Assembly: GCA_937880075.1 (NCBI GenBank)
Contig: CALFLM010000100.1
Location: 1-13,917, forward strand
Direction of reading: 5' to 3'
From: an uncultured Romboutsia sp.
Lineage (GTDB): Bacteria; Bacillota; Clostridia; Peptostreptococcales; Peptostreptococcaceae
DNA length: 13,917 nucleotides
Shown here piece by piece: positions 1 to 8,104 of the stretch. Made by a program: the position numbers and the translations under genes. Each line of letters starts with the position of its first letter. Within the stretch, counting starts at the first letter, position 1. The notes under the pieces are model-generated. The model did no database searches, was not told the origin of the DNA, and was given only the letters and a program-made list of their open reading frames with translations.

Positions 1-42
1 CTAATTCAAATTATGCATAACTATATATTGTATTATTTACTC

Positions 43-58
43 TTAATGAGACAGCCCC
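43..58. repeat. Possible insertion-sequence terminal inverted repeat (remnant or edge)
   Basis: The sequence TTAATGAGACAGCCCC read on the plus strand is, on the minus strand, GGGGCTGTCTCATTAA. It resembles the tips of insertion sequences I remember from clostridial genomes, with the GGGG end outermost. If so, the element body would run left towards base 1 and out of the window, with its outer edge near base 58. Neither the partner repeat nor a transposase is visible, and a target duplication cannot be tested. The call rests only on resemblance. Confidence 0.3.
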
Positions 59-167
59 TAAAATCTTATTTAAGGTAATAAATAAAATTCATATCTAGAT
101 TTTCTTATTTCATCTATAACCTCACAAAATACATCTTCATTAGTATTAGATATAGCATATAAAAGAA

Positions 168-1838
168 TTAAAATAACTCTTTTATGTTAATTAAACCTAA
201 CATAATAGCAGTATATGCTATCATAGCAAAGAATACATTAACACAAAGTGCTCCCATAGTTAATGCACAATTAAATAGGTATATAGTAGGAACATATAGT
301 ATTATTATTAAAGCTATAGGCACTAACATTATATATCCTATATTTTTAATATCAGATAATAATAATTTTATTATTAATGATACTGATAATATTATAGCTG
401 GAAATACTGTTAAGTAGCTTGCACCAGGTAATGTAATCGTTAAAACTATAGATAATAATAATAATCCTATTAAAGAACTTACCGTAAATTCATCTTTTTC
501 CTTAAATTTATATGTAAATTTTTTTATTATCAAGAAGTATCCTACAAATAAAGCTATCATTACTCCTATAAATATAATATCTTCAAACTTAATTAAAGGT
601 AAATATGTAAATTCAAATTTTCTTCCATTTATTACAGCTAATAATCTACTTAATCCATATCCTAATCCAACTGTACCAACTGTGTATAATGAATTTATAG
701 ATATATACTTAAATATATTTTTAAGATTCTTTATATTAAGCTTTTTAATTATAAATACTATACTTAAAGATATTAATGCTAATAAAACTATATTAACATT
801 CTTTGAATATCTTATAAATCCACTTCCTAACGTAAAGAATATAGAATCATCTTTGCTTTCTAAAGCCTCTGGATTTGAATATTTCTCGTTAGAAACAAAC
901 TCTTTTACAATAGATAAAACCTGATCACCATAATGTTGCATAGACTTATCACTTAAATTGTCAGGTTTATCATCAGGTGTATGATAATTTTCTAAACCAT
1001 CTAATACACTTATATTAATTCCTTTTAAATTATTTTCTAAAAATACTGTAAAGTCTGTTATATTTGGTAACAATCTATATATTTCTGGTGTTATAGAGTA
1101 TGAATATTGTTTATCAGTTGATTCATATAAGTCAAGCACAGCTTCATTATTTGGACTTGTTTCAAACATTATTGCTGGTCCTGATGTACCTCTAGCGTCA
1201 ATATTTATAACAAAATTAACTCCATCAAAGATTTCTTTTTCTTTTACAGCTTCTTTAGCACCTAAAAGACCACACTCTTCGCCATCAGTAAATAATATCT
1301 TTATTCCGTTTTCAAGTTCAGTATTAGACTCTTTTATTACTCTAAGTGTTTCAAGTATTGTTGATAGTGCATATCCAGCATCTGCTGAACCTAAAGAACC
1401 TTCCGATTGAGAATAACGTCCTTCTTTTGCTCCTGCACTATCATAATGTGTACAAAGAAGAATATAAGAATCAGATTTACCTTTTAATTCTCCATATATA
1501 TTTTCTAAATCTACATATTCTGTAGCATTTTCTCCATATGCTTCATGATTTTCAAAATGAACATCATCATATTTATAAGTTTTAGTATTTACCCCTAACT
1601 TCTCAAGTTCAGATATTAAATAATCTTTAACTTCATCTTGTGCTTCCTTGTCAGCATCAAATGTAGTATGTGGCTCTTTTGATATATTTAATATATGCTC
1701 CATTTGACGATTAACATTTGTTTTACTGTCATCAGTATAATTAGGCTTAGAAGGGTTCATAGAGTTATACCCTATTAATCCTGAAACACCTACTGTGGCT
1801 GTCAAAATTAATGCCGATATTTTCTTTTTTAAATTCAT
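168..1838 (-). CDS. M28 family zinc aminopeptidase with C-terminal multi-pass membrane domain
   Basis: This is a 556-residue zinc-dependent peptidase of clan MH, family M28, probably membrane-anchored with its catalytic domain outside the cell. Residues about 6-24 form a hydrophobic signal or anchor. The peptidase domain spans roughly 40-320 and carries the expected metal and catalytic residues: H131 and D133 (HYD), D153 (SADAG), E187/E188 (DGEE), D214 (NIDA) and H286 (YHTPDD). Residues about 346-550 hold roughly seven more hydrophobic helices, an arrangement recalling eukaryotic M28 proteins such as ERMP1/Fxna and yeast Pff1. The ATG is preceded by AGGAGT at 1845-1850 with a 6-base spacer. 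The substrate cannot be predicted; free amino acids or peptide scavenging is the family norm. The gene stands alone: a terminator separates it from the ABC operon upstream, and no clear sigma-A promoter was found in the 340 bases before it. The family is certain; the membrane topology is estimated by eye. Confidence 0.9.
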   Translation of the reverse strand: MNLKKKISALILTATVGVSGLIGYNSMNPSKPNYTDDSKTNVNRQMEHILNISKEPHTTFDADKEAQDEVKDYLISELEKLGVNTKTYKYDDVHFENHEAYGENATEYVDLENIYGELKGKSDSYILLCTHYDSAGAKEGRYSQSEGSLGSADAGYALSTILETLRVIKESNTELENGIKILFTDGEECGLLGAKEAVKEKEIFDGVNFVINIDARGTSGPAIMFETSPNNEAVLDLYESTDKQYSYSITPEIYRLLPNITDFTVFLENNLKGINISVLDGLENYHTPDDKPDNLSDKSMQHYGDQVLSIVKEFVSNEKYSNPEALESKDDSIFFTLGSGFIRYSKNVNIVLLALISLSIVFIIKKLNIKNLKNIFKYISINSLYTVGTVGLGYGLSRLLAVINGRKFEFTYLPLIKFEDIIFIGVMIALFVGYFLIIKKFTYKFKEKDEFTVSSLIGLLLLSIVLTITLPGASYLTVFPAIILSVSLIIKLLLSDIKNIGYIMLVPIALIIILYVPTIYLFNCALTMGALCVNVFFAMIAYTAIMLGLINIKELF

Positions 1839-2178
1839 TTTTGTACTCCTATTTTTATTTTTAGTAATATTTTTTTAATCATAAAGTATAAAATAATAAA
1901 AATATCGGTATTTGAATAATGGCTTTAACTCATTACAATCAGTTACATCTAGTGAATTTGACATATAGATTTAGTATAATTTTTTTCATCATTTAATGTA
2001 TAACTAGCAATTTTTAAAAAACCTAGTAATTAATCCTTTACATAATTTGTAGGATAAACATACTCATGTAAGTCACTAGTTTGATATATAACAATCTTTA
2101 TAATTTTACTCCTTTTGTCAAAGACTCATGTTTTGATTATAAATTATACAAAATAGATAATTTATAGTCTTAATATAT
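1839..2178. other. Intergenic region upstream of the M28 peptidase gene
   Basis: This is an AT-rich stretch of about 340 bases between the terminator of the ABC operon and the peptidase start. It must contain the peptidase promoter, but no minus-strand pair of -35 and -10 boxes with a 16-18 base spacer stands out. TATACT-like -10 boxes (minus strand, for example 1885-1890) lack a matching -35. I see no open reading frame with a ribosome binding site, no RNA gene and no repeat. Confidence 0.5.
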
Positions 2179-2215
2179 AAAAACAGGGCGTTATCCTGTT
2201 TTAAGAAACGCCCTG
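2179..2215 (-). terminator. Rho-independent terminator of the ABC importer operon
   Basis: A perfect 9-bp stem pairs 2184-2192 with 2207-2215 around a 14-base loop. On the minus strand it is followed by five T residues (2179-2183) and an AT run. It lies 8 bases beyond the stop codon of the binding-protein gene. The loop side contains a second, mutually exclusive 8-bp hairpin (2180-2187 with 2195-2202) that shares the CCTG arm. Confidence 0.9.
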
Positions 2216-2222
2216 ACTATTT

Positions 2223-3485
2223 TTATTCCCAAATAGACATTAAAGTAGATTTAAATGATTCTAATTTTGATTTAACATCTGGATTTTTCTCTGCTAATAT
2301 TGATTCTAACATTGTATTAGATTCTCTAAATGCACTATCCATACCTTTTACAAGAGGATTTGTAAATAGGTTTTTAGTTGAATCTGATATAATTGGTGCT
2401 ATTAAACTTCCTGAATTTTTATATTCATCAGAATTTATAGCACTTTCTCTAACAGGTATATATCCAGTTGCTTTAGCCCAAGTTATCTGACTATCTTTTG
2501 TTGTTAAGAATTTTAAGAATTCATATGCTGCTGTTTTTTGTTCAGCTGTAGCACTGTTAAATATAAATAAATCTGTTCCTTGTTGCATTACTTCTTTAGC
2601 TGGATATGGAGCAACACCTATTTCAAACTTATTATTAACACCTTGTTTTACAAAAGCTTCACTTGCATTGGACCCTACAAACATAGCTATTTTTGAATTT
2701 CCAAAAGGAGCTGATAAATATTTATCTGTTCCTGCTATTTTAAAGTATCCTTTCTTTACACCATCTAAATAATAATTAACTGCTTTTATTGATTTATCAC
2801 TAGTTGGGTCTAATTTTGAATCAAATGTTACACCTTCATTTTTTAAGTATGTTGTATAGTAGTTACTTAATGAATCAAATCCTCCAGCTACTATATTTTC
2901 TTTATCCTTAATTTCTTTTGCAATTTTTGAAAATTCTTCATATGTTGTTGGAACTTTTAAGTTTAATTTATCAAATAAAGTTTTATTGTACCATAAAACT
3001 TCAGTAGATTTATTAAATGGCATTCCATATATTTTTCCATCTAATGTTGATGCTTCTCTAAATCCTTTTACTATATCATCATAGTTGTCAAATTTTAAAG
3101 TTTCATTTTCTATATAAGGTTTTAAATCAAGTACTAAGTTTTCATCTATAGCATTTAAAAGCCAGTCCGGATAAGCTTGTGTCATAGTTGGTAAATCCTT
3201 TGGACTTGCTGTTGTTGATGTTATCTTTTGTTGCAAATCAGGATAGCTTGATTGATTTTGAAGCATAACTTTTATATTAGGATTTTCTTTTTGGAATTTA
3301 TCAACTAATCCTTGTAGTGATTTTTCTTGGTCACCGTTCATTGCATGCCAAAATGTTATTTCAACTGGATTTTTTATTTCAGTAACTATTTCTTCATTAG
3401 TTGGCGTAGATGATTGTTTTTTTCCAAAACATCCTGCCATTAAACTTAGAGATATAGCTAATGGCAATATTTTTTTAAACTTCAT
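2223..3485 (-). CDS. ABC importer substrate-binding lipoprotein, UgpB-like (family 1 solute-binding protein)
   Basis: This 420-residue protein would capture a sugar or glycerol-phosphate type solute outside the membrane and deliver it to the permeases encoded upstream. The N-terminus is a lipoprotein signal: KFKK, a hydrophobic stretch, then MAGC with Cys19 as the predicted lipidated residue. A serine/threonine/glutamate-rich linker follows. The mature start, with FWHAMNGD around residue 45, resembles the FWHSM region of E. coli UgpB. The length fits family 1 (MalE/UgpB) binding proteins. AGGGAGG lies 8 bases before the ATG and overlaps the end of the preceding hydrolase gene, so the two are co-transcribed. 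The gene is the last in its operon, an uncommon place for a binding protein. The exact ligand cannot be read from the sequence: glycerol-3-phosphate or a glycerophosphodiester is suggested by similarity, and an oligosaccharide is the main alternative. Confidence 0.88.
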   Translation of the reverse strand: MKFKKILPLAISLSLMAGCFGKKQSSTPTNEEIVTEIKNPVEITFWHAMNGDQEKSLQGLVDKFQKENPNIKVMLQNQSSYPDLQQKITSTTASPKDLPTMTQAYPDWLLNAIDENLVLDLKPYIENETLKFDNYDDIVKGFREASTLDGKIYGMPFNKSTEVLWYNKTLFDKLNLKVPTTYEEFSKIAKEIKDKENIVAGGFDSLSNYYTTYLKNEGVTFDSKLDPTSDKSIKAVNYYLDGVKKGYFKIAGTDKYLSAPFGNSKIAMFVGSNASEAFVKQGVNNKFEIGVAPYPAKEVMQQGTDLFIFNSATAEQKTAAYEFLKFLTTKDSQITWAKATGYIPVRESAINSDEYKNSGSLIAPIISDSTKNLFTNPLVKGMDSAFRESNTMLESILAEKNPDVKSKLESFKSTLMSIWE

Positions 3486-3499
3486 TATGTTGTCCTCCC

Positions 3500-4795
3500 T
3501 TAAATTGTTTGATTTTTCTTTGGTAATAATCGTTCTCCATGCTCATTATAAAGTTTCTCTGGCTTATATGAGTGAATTGGTACTAATAGCTTTGGTTTAA
3601 TTAAATTTATTATTTTAATCAAATCCTTTGGATGAGCATGTCCACTACATGATACTGTTAAAAATTTTATATTGTGTTTTTTAAATCTATTTATAAATGG
3701 TTCATAATTTGGGTCATAAGCTCCTAAAGGTACTGCATTTGAGTGAATGTATATTCCACCTTTTTTTAGTTTGTTAAATTGTTTAAGTGAATTTTGCTCT
3801 AGTTGCCACATATACTTGCTTTCATCATTTAATAGTTCTTCAAATTTAAATTCAAGCTTAGGATCTAATCCATAATCTTTATCGTCTAATCTATAATAAT
3901 ACGATTCATAATTAGTAGCTTCTTTTAATACATAAGAATAATATGCATCTAAAACAACTTTTCTAGGATTTGTTTTTATTATATTTAAAATTCTTTCTAT
4001 ATTAGAAATATAATAATTAAATGTTATTTGCTTATTTGGATTATTATTTACTATTTCATTTACTCTTTTTATTAAGTCATTTTCATTGCATAAATCATTT
4101 TCATCGTGTTCATCATCAAAATCTTTAAAGGAAACTGTAACACCTTCTATTAATAAGACATCACAATTTTCACTTTCTTTGCAAAACTTTAGTGTAGCTT
4201 CTTTTCTATATCCATGTAATCTTATATCTCCAGTATAGGAAATTATTAAATCAGGTGTTTTAATTAATAAACTACATGCTCCATAAGCATCGTGGTCTAC
4301 TGGCATTACTTTTACCTTTATTTTGCCTATTTCAATTACTTCATTTTCTTTAACTCCAATTATTTCTCTAGTATTGGAGTCTTTTTTATTATTAAGAGGG
4401 AATAAAAAATCATCATTTATATTTAATGTATTAAGTAATGATTTTGTTCCTTGTAATGTATATAACGGAATACTTGGATTTAAATAATTAATAATTTTTG
4501 AATGATCTAAATGCATATGAGATAAAAATACCGCTGTATGTTTAAAATTATCTTCACTTGATTTATATCCTTTAAGTTCAATGCTTGGGTCATATATATT
4601 ATTTAAATAAGGAACTAATTTTTCATCTAATAGTTCTTGTAAATTAGATGGTTGAAATTTAGCACTTGGATTATATTCACTTCCAAAATCAAAGAATATA
4701 TGGCTATCTTCATATACAACTTCTATAATAGTTCCTCCAATTGTTAGTATTCCGTTATGAAAAGTGATTTTTGTTTTTTTATCCTTTAATACCAC
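3500..4795 (-). CDS. RNase J-like beta-CASP metallo-beta-lactamase hydrolase in ABC importer operon
   Basis: A 431-residue predicted cytoplasmic metal-dependent hydrolase. In 431-residue numbering the metal ligands are H93, H95, D97 and H98 (HMHLDH), H168 (DHDAYG), D190 (YTGD) and H408 (PIHSYKPE). SGHA at 384-387 matches the SGHA motif of RNase J, with H386 exactly 22 residues before H408 as in B. subtilis RNase J1 (from memory). E217 could be beta-CASP motif A. The roughly 190 residues between D190 and H386 would be the beta-CASP insert. It is shorter than RNase J and seems to lack the C-terminal domain. The open frame begins at a TTG (4804), but AAGGAG (4805-4810) abuts it with no spacer. 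I therefore chose GTG at 4795, 9 bases from that site. The gene overlaps the permease gene by 17 bases, showing translational coupling. Beta-CASP enzymes normally cut nucleic acids; the operon suggests instead a phosphodiester or ester hydrolase for the imported solute. The fold is secure, the substrate is not. Confidence 0.85.
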   Translation of the reverse strand: MVLKDKKTKITFHNGILTIGGTIIEVVYEDSHIFFDFGSEYNPSAKFQPSNLQELLDEKLVPYLNNIYDPSIELKGYKSSEDNFKHTAVFLSHMHLDHSKIINYLNPSIPLYTLQGTKSLLNTLNINDDFLFPLNNKKDSNTREIIGVKENEVIEIGKIKVKVMPVDHDAYGACSLLIKTPDLIISYTGDIRLHGYRKEATLKFCKESENCDVLLIEGVTVSFKDFDDEHDENDLCNENDLIKRVNEIVNNNPNKQITFNYYISNIERILNIIKTNPRKVVLDAYYSYVLKEATNYESYYYRLDDKDYGLDPKLEFKFEELLNDESKYMWQLEQNSLKQFNKLKKGGIYIHSNAVPLGAYDPNYEPFINRFKKHNIKFLTVSCSGHAHPKDLIKIINLIKPKLLVPIHSYKPEKLYNEHGERLLPKKNQTI

Positions 4796-5597
4796 TGCTT
4801 GCAACTCCTTTAATTATTTCTTTTCTAAATATTAAATATATAATTAGTATTGGTACTATAGCTATTGTTGATGCAGCCATTTGTAATTGAACATTCGTAC
4901 CACTTTCTGTAGCAAAGGCACTTAATCCATTACTAAGTAATCTCATTTCTTTACTGTTAGTTACAAGTATTGGCCATAAAAAAGAATTCCATCCACCTAT
5001 AAAGCTTAGTATTCCCATTGTAAATAATGATGGTTTTATAAGTGGAACTAAAATTCTAGTAATAAATTCTAAATCACTACATCCATCTATCTTAGCTGCT
5101 TTATAATAAGATATAGGGATACTGGAAATATATCCTCTTAAATAGAATATATAAAATACACTGGCAAGTGATGGTACAATAAGTGCTATATAAGTATCTA
5201 ATAAGCCTAACCTTGCTATTGTTTGATAGTTAGTAAATACTGTAACTTCGTATGGTACCATTAGTAATGTAACAAATGTAGCTGATAATATGTTTTTAAA
5301 TTTAAATTCTAATTTAACTAATGCAAAAGCTGCAAGTACTGAAGTTATTAATGTACCAAGTGTTGATATTCCTGCTACAAAAACTGTGTTGAAAAAATAT
5401 CTAACAAAAGGTGCTTGCTTCATTGCTTCTATAAAGTTTTGCCACCTAAAAGACTTTGGAAACAATGTAGGAGGTACACTAGTTGCTTCTTGAAAAGTCA
5501 TTAAACTTGATAAAATCATATACACAAATGGAAATAATGTTATCACTGCCATAATAACTATAAATATTTTTCCTAAAATTGAACTAACTTTTCCCAT
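4779..5597 (-). CDS. ABC importer permease, UgpE/MalG type
   Basis: This 272-residue inner-membrane permease forms a heterodimer with the product of the gene just upstream. It has about six hydrophobic helices, with a cytoplasmic EAA loop at roughly 165-192 (KAAKIDGCSD then LVPLIKPSL) that docks on the ATPase. The segment after it, FIGGWNSFLWPILVT, is typical of UgpE-like permeases. The open frame extends to a GTG at 5606, but that GTG directly follows the upstream stop codon and is itself part of the ribosome binding site AGGTGA. The ATG at 5597, 6 bases after that site, is the better start. The 3' end overlaps the hydrolase gene. The permease family is certain; the ligand class is inferred. 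Confidence 0.9.
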   Translation of the reverse strand: MGKVSSILGKIFIVIMAVITLFPFVYMILSSLMTFQEATSVPPTLFPKSFRWQNFIEAMKQAPFVRYFFNTVFVAGISTLGTLITSVLAAFALVKLEFKFKNILSATFVTLLMVPYEVTVFTNYQTIARLGLLDTYIALIVPSLASVFYIFYLRGYISSIPISYYKAAKIDGCSDLEFITRILVPLIKPSLFTMGILSFIGGWNSFLWPILVTNSKEMRLLSNGLSAFATESGTNVQLQMAASTIAIVPILIIYLIFRKEIIKGVASSGIKG

Positions 5598-5606
5598 ATT
5601 TTTCAC

Positions 5607-6488
5607 CTACTTAGATATTCTCTTTAGTACATAATTTTGAATCATTGTAAATATTAGTATAAGTATAAATAATATAACCGCAGCTGCCATACCTTGACCA
5701 TATCGGTATTCAACATAGAATTTATTAAATATATAAAATACTGCTGTAGTTGCACTATCTGCAATACCTGCTTTCCCATTAAATATTGCAAATACTTGTG
5801 AATATACCTTAAATGCATTTATAAAATTAACCATTAATAAGAATGTAATAATCGGTATCATTTGAGGTAATGTTATTCTAAAAAATTGCTCTGTTTTAGT
5901 AGCACCAAACATATCCGCGACTTTATAGTAATTTCTTTCTACATTTCTAAGTCCAGAAATTAGTATTATTATGTTAAAGGCAAGACCTGACCAGATTCCA
6001 AATATAATCAATGTAAACATACTCATCTTAGGATCATCTAAGAAATTTATCGGTCCTACATTTATAAAACTTAGTATATAATTTATAAATCCATAGTCTT
6101 TATTTAGTAAAAATCTAAATACTATACCTACTGCTATAGTACTTGTTAAATAAGGTATAAAAAATATAGTCTCAAATATATCTTTATGTTTAATTTTTTC
6201 AAAAATAATTAATGCTATAATCATTGCAATAATAACACCTATTGGTACTACTGTAAAAGAATATACGGTTGTATTTAATATTGCTTTATGAAATTTAGGA
6301 TCGCTTAATACAATTTGATAATTTCTAATTCCATTAAACACTAAGTTATTTAAAGTTCCTTTTTCAAAAGATATAATAAAAGTTTTTATTAATGGATATA
6401 CATGAAATATTATGATTATAATTAAAGCTGGTAATAAGTATAACCATGCTTGCGGCGAATTTTCTGCACTATATTTTAGCTTTTTCAT
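5607..6488 (-). CDS. ABC importer permease, UgpA/MalF type
   Basis: A 293-residue integral membrane protein, the first of the two permease subunits. A hydrophobic segment at about 14-36 is followed by five more helices. The EAA loop sits near 187-214 (YYKVADMFGATKTE then ITLPQMIPI), as in binding-protein-dependent sugar permeases. GAGGA precedes the ATG by 7 bases. The ATG shares one base with the TGA of the ATPase gene (TGATG), so translation is probably coupled. Only about 10 bases separate its stop from the ATG of the next permease. The length and the single-domain layout match UgpA rather than the larger MalF of enterobacteria. Confidence 0.9.
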   Translation of the reverse strand: MKKLKYSAENSPQAWLYLLPALIIIIIFHVYPLIKTFIISFEKGTLNNLVFNGIRNYQIVLSDPKFHKAILNTTVYSFTVVPIGVIIAMIIALIIFEKIKHKDIFETIFFIPYLTSTIAVGIVFRFLLNKDYGFINYILSFINVGPINFLDDPKMSMFTLIIFGIWSGLAFNIIILISGLRNVERNYYKVADMFGATKTEQFFRITLPQMIPIITFLLMVNFINAFKVYSQVFAIFNGKAGIADSATTAVFYIFNKFYVEYRYGQGMAAAVILFILILIFTMIQNYVLKRISK

Positions 6489-7558
6489 CAGTAAATCCTC
6501 GTTCCGTCTTCTTTAAATATATAAATGCCGTTATAATCTATATCAAGTCCAACTTCGTCATTTTCACATATACCTTCATTTATATCTGTAATTACTTTAG
6601 AATTTTTGTTGTTAATTTTAAAATTTAATATACAATCTTTTCCTATTAATTCAACAGTTTCAATTTTAGCTTTAAATAACGGTGTTTTGCTTAAGACAAA
6701 ATACTCAGCTCTTATACCTACAACATATTTATCTTCATTAAAACTTTGTTTTATTCTACTTTCATTAAGTAAACTTAAATCAATAGAAAAATCATCTCCA
6801 ACTAAAACGTTGCCTTTTTTATTCATTTCATAAATATTTATAATTGGGTTACCCATAAACTTTGCAACAAATAAGTTAGCAGGCTCTAAATATAGATTTT
6901 GTGGTATATCAAATTGTTGTACTATTCCTTGATTCATTAAAACTATTCTATCACTTATAGATAAAGCTTCTTCTTGGTCATGAGTTACAAATATTGTAGT
7001 AATTCCTATCTCTTTTACTAGTCTTCTTATCTCTTCTCTTATCTTTAGTCTTAGCCTTGCATCTAAGTTACTTAATGGCTCATCTAATAAGAGAATTTTA
7101 GGACTTTGAACTAAAGCTCTTGTTATTGCAACCCTTTGTTGTTGTCCACCTGACATTTCTCCAGGCTTTTTATTTGCCAACTCTTCAATACTAGTTATTT
7201 TCATATACTTTTTAGCTATTTTTTCAGCTTCTTCTTTTGGCTTCTTTTTCTTACCAACAGTTAATGGAAACATAACATTTTCTAAAACTGTCATATGGGG
7301 ATATAAAGCATAATTTTGAAATACAAGCCCTATATTACGGTCTTTAGGATGTTTATTTATAACTGATTCATTATCAAATTTAATATCCCCACTTGTAGGG
7401 TCTAATAAACCTGCTAATAAATTTAATATTGTTGTTTTTCCACATCCACTAGGACCTAACAAACATACTAGCTCGCCTTCATTTATTTCAAGGTTTATAC
7501 TTTTTAAGGCTTCATATCCATTATCATAAACTTTTTGTAGCTTATTAATATGTATCAT
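6488..7558 (-). CDS. ABC importer ATPase, UgpC/MalK/MsmK family
   Basis: A 356-residue ATP-binding subunit that powers uptake from the cytoplasmic face. All motifs are intact: Walker A GPSGCGKTT at 35-43, Q-loop Q81, signature MSGGQQQ at 135-141, Walker B ILLLDEP ending in E160, D-loop SNLDA and switch H193 (THDQEEA). The C-terminal third, about 235-356, is the OB-like (TOBE) regulatory domain typical of the MalK/UgpC group and absent from amino-acid ABC ATPases. AGGTGA (7565-7570) lies 6 bases before the ATG. It is the first gene of the operon and begins about 70 bases after the terminator of the preceding operon, so its promoter must lie in that gap. I could not identify it, nor a catabolite-responsive element. 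Confidence 0.93.
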   Translation of the reverse strand: MIHINKLQKVYDNGYEALKSINLEINEGELVCLLGPSGCGKTTILNLLAGLLDPTSGDIKFDNESVINKHPKDRNIGLVFQNYALYPHMTVLENVMFPLTVGKKKKPKEEAEKIAKKYMKITSIEELANKKPGEMSGGQQQRVAITRALVQSPKILLLDEPLSNLDARLRLKIREEIRRLVKEIGITTIFVTHDQEEALSISDRIVLMNQGIVQQFDIPQNLYLEPANLFVAKFMGNPIINIYEMNKKGNVLVGDDFSIDLSLLNESRIKQSFNEDKYVVGIRAEYFVLSKTPLFKAKIETVELIGKDCILNFKINNKNSKVITDINEGICENDEVGLDIDYNGIYIFKEDGTRIY

Positions 7559-7627
7559 AAGTCTTCACCTCTCATAAATATATTATTACTCCAAACTTGT
7601 AATCCTATTATTTATATTTTCTAAAAT

Positions 7628-7663
7628 AAAAAAATGCTAAAGCAAACTGCCTTAGCATTTTTT
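7628..7663. terminator. Bidirectional rho-independent terminator after the pyroglutamate operon
   Basis: A 12-bp inverted repeat pairs 7629-7640 with 7652-7663 around an 11-base loop. The core is TGCTAA/TTAGCA, flanked by A and T runs. On the minus strand the T tract follows the stem at 7634-7628, 10 bases after the stop of the cyclotransferase-like gene. The symmetry allows termination on either strand, but only minus-strand genes flank it. Confidence 0.9.
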
Positions 7664-7672
7664 ATATTAAAC

Positions 7673-8104
7673 TTATTTTGTAAGCATATACTCTTTCCAA
7701 TCTCCATTTGGAATATATACTGATTCACTATCAAAAACTTTATCTTTATCTTTGTTATAGAAATATACGAAACATTTTTCATTTTCATTAGTTTGAAGAT
7801 TTTTCACTTCTAAAACTATCTTATGGTATTCATTTTCAGGATTATTTTCACTTATAAATCCTTCCATTTCATCTATAGCCTTTACAGTTTCGTCATACTC
7901 TTCTTCATTTATAACCATTATTTCACCTAGTATTATATCTTCACCAGGAGTTATTGCTGGATATCCTTTATAAGGCATATGATATAATCTCATATTTTCA
8001 AGGCTAGCATCCTTTTTCTCTACTACCTTTCCAGCTAAGTATTTATCATAGTTAAAGAACCCTTCTCTTAAACTTCCATAAACAAAAAGATTAATTTTTT
8101 TCAT
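7673..8104 (-). CDS. Gamma-glutamylcyclotransferase-like protein (AIG2/GGCT fold)
   Basis: A 143-residue cytoplasmic protein with the GGCT fold hallmarks: the substrate-loop motif VYGSLREG near residues 8-15, and a conserved acidic residue in DEMEGF (E81) at the position of the general acid/base glutamate of BtrG and GGACT (about 82, from memory). Such enzymes cyclise gamma-glutamyl amines or dipeptides, releasing 5-oxoproline. The open frame extends 17 codons upstream, but those codons overlap pcp and have no ribosome site. The ATG at 8104 overlaps the pcp stop as TAATG, with AGGTGG 12 bases before it, so translation is probably coupled. Being the last gene after pcp, in an operon whose other enzyme also yields 5-oxoproline, supports a true cyclotransferase role. 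The specific substrate is unknown. Confidence 0.82.
   Translation of the reverse strand: MKKINLFVYGSLREGFFNYDKYLAGKVVEKKDASLENMRLYHMPYKGYPAITPGEDIILGEIMVINEEEYDETVKAIDEMEGFISENNPENEYHKIVLEVKNLQTNENEKCFVYFYNKDKDKVFDSESVYIPNGDWKEYMLTK

Noticed and set aside
184..924. Plus-strand open frames inside the M28 peptidase gene
   Set aside because: They mirror the membrane-domain codons of the minus-strand gene, lack ribosome sites and encode low-complexity hydrophobic sequence.
1958..1980. TTGACA and TATAAT on the plus strand
   Set aside because: The spacer is only 11 bases and no plus-strand gene follows.
5597..5606. GTG start for the UgpE-like permease
   Set aside because: It lies inside the AGGTGA ribosome binding site and directly after the upstream stop codon; the ATG at 5597 is correctly spaced.
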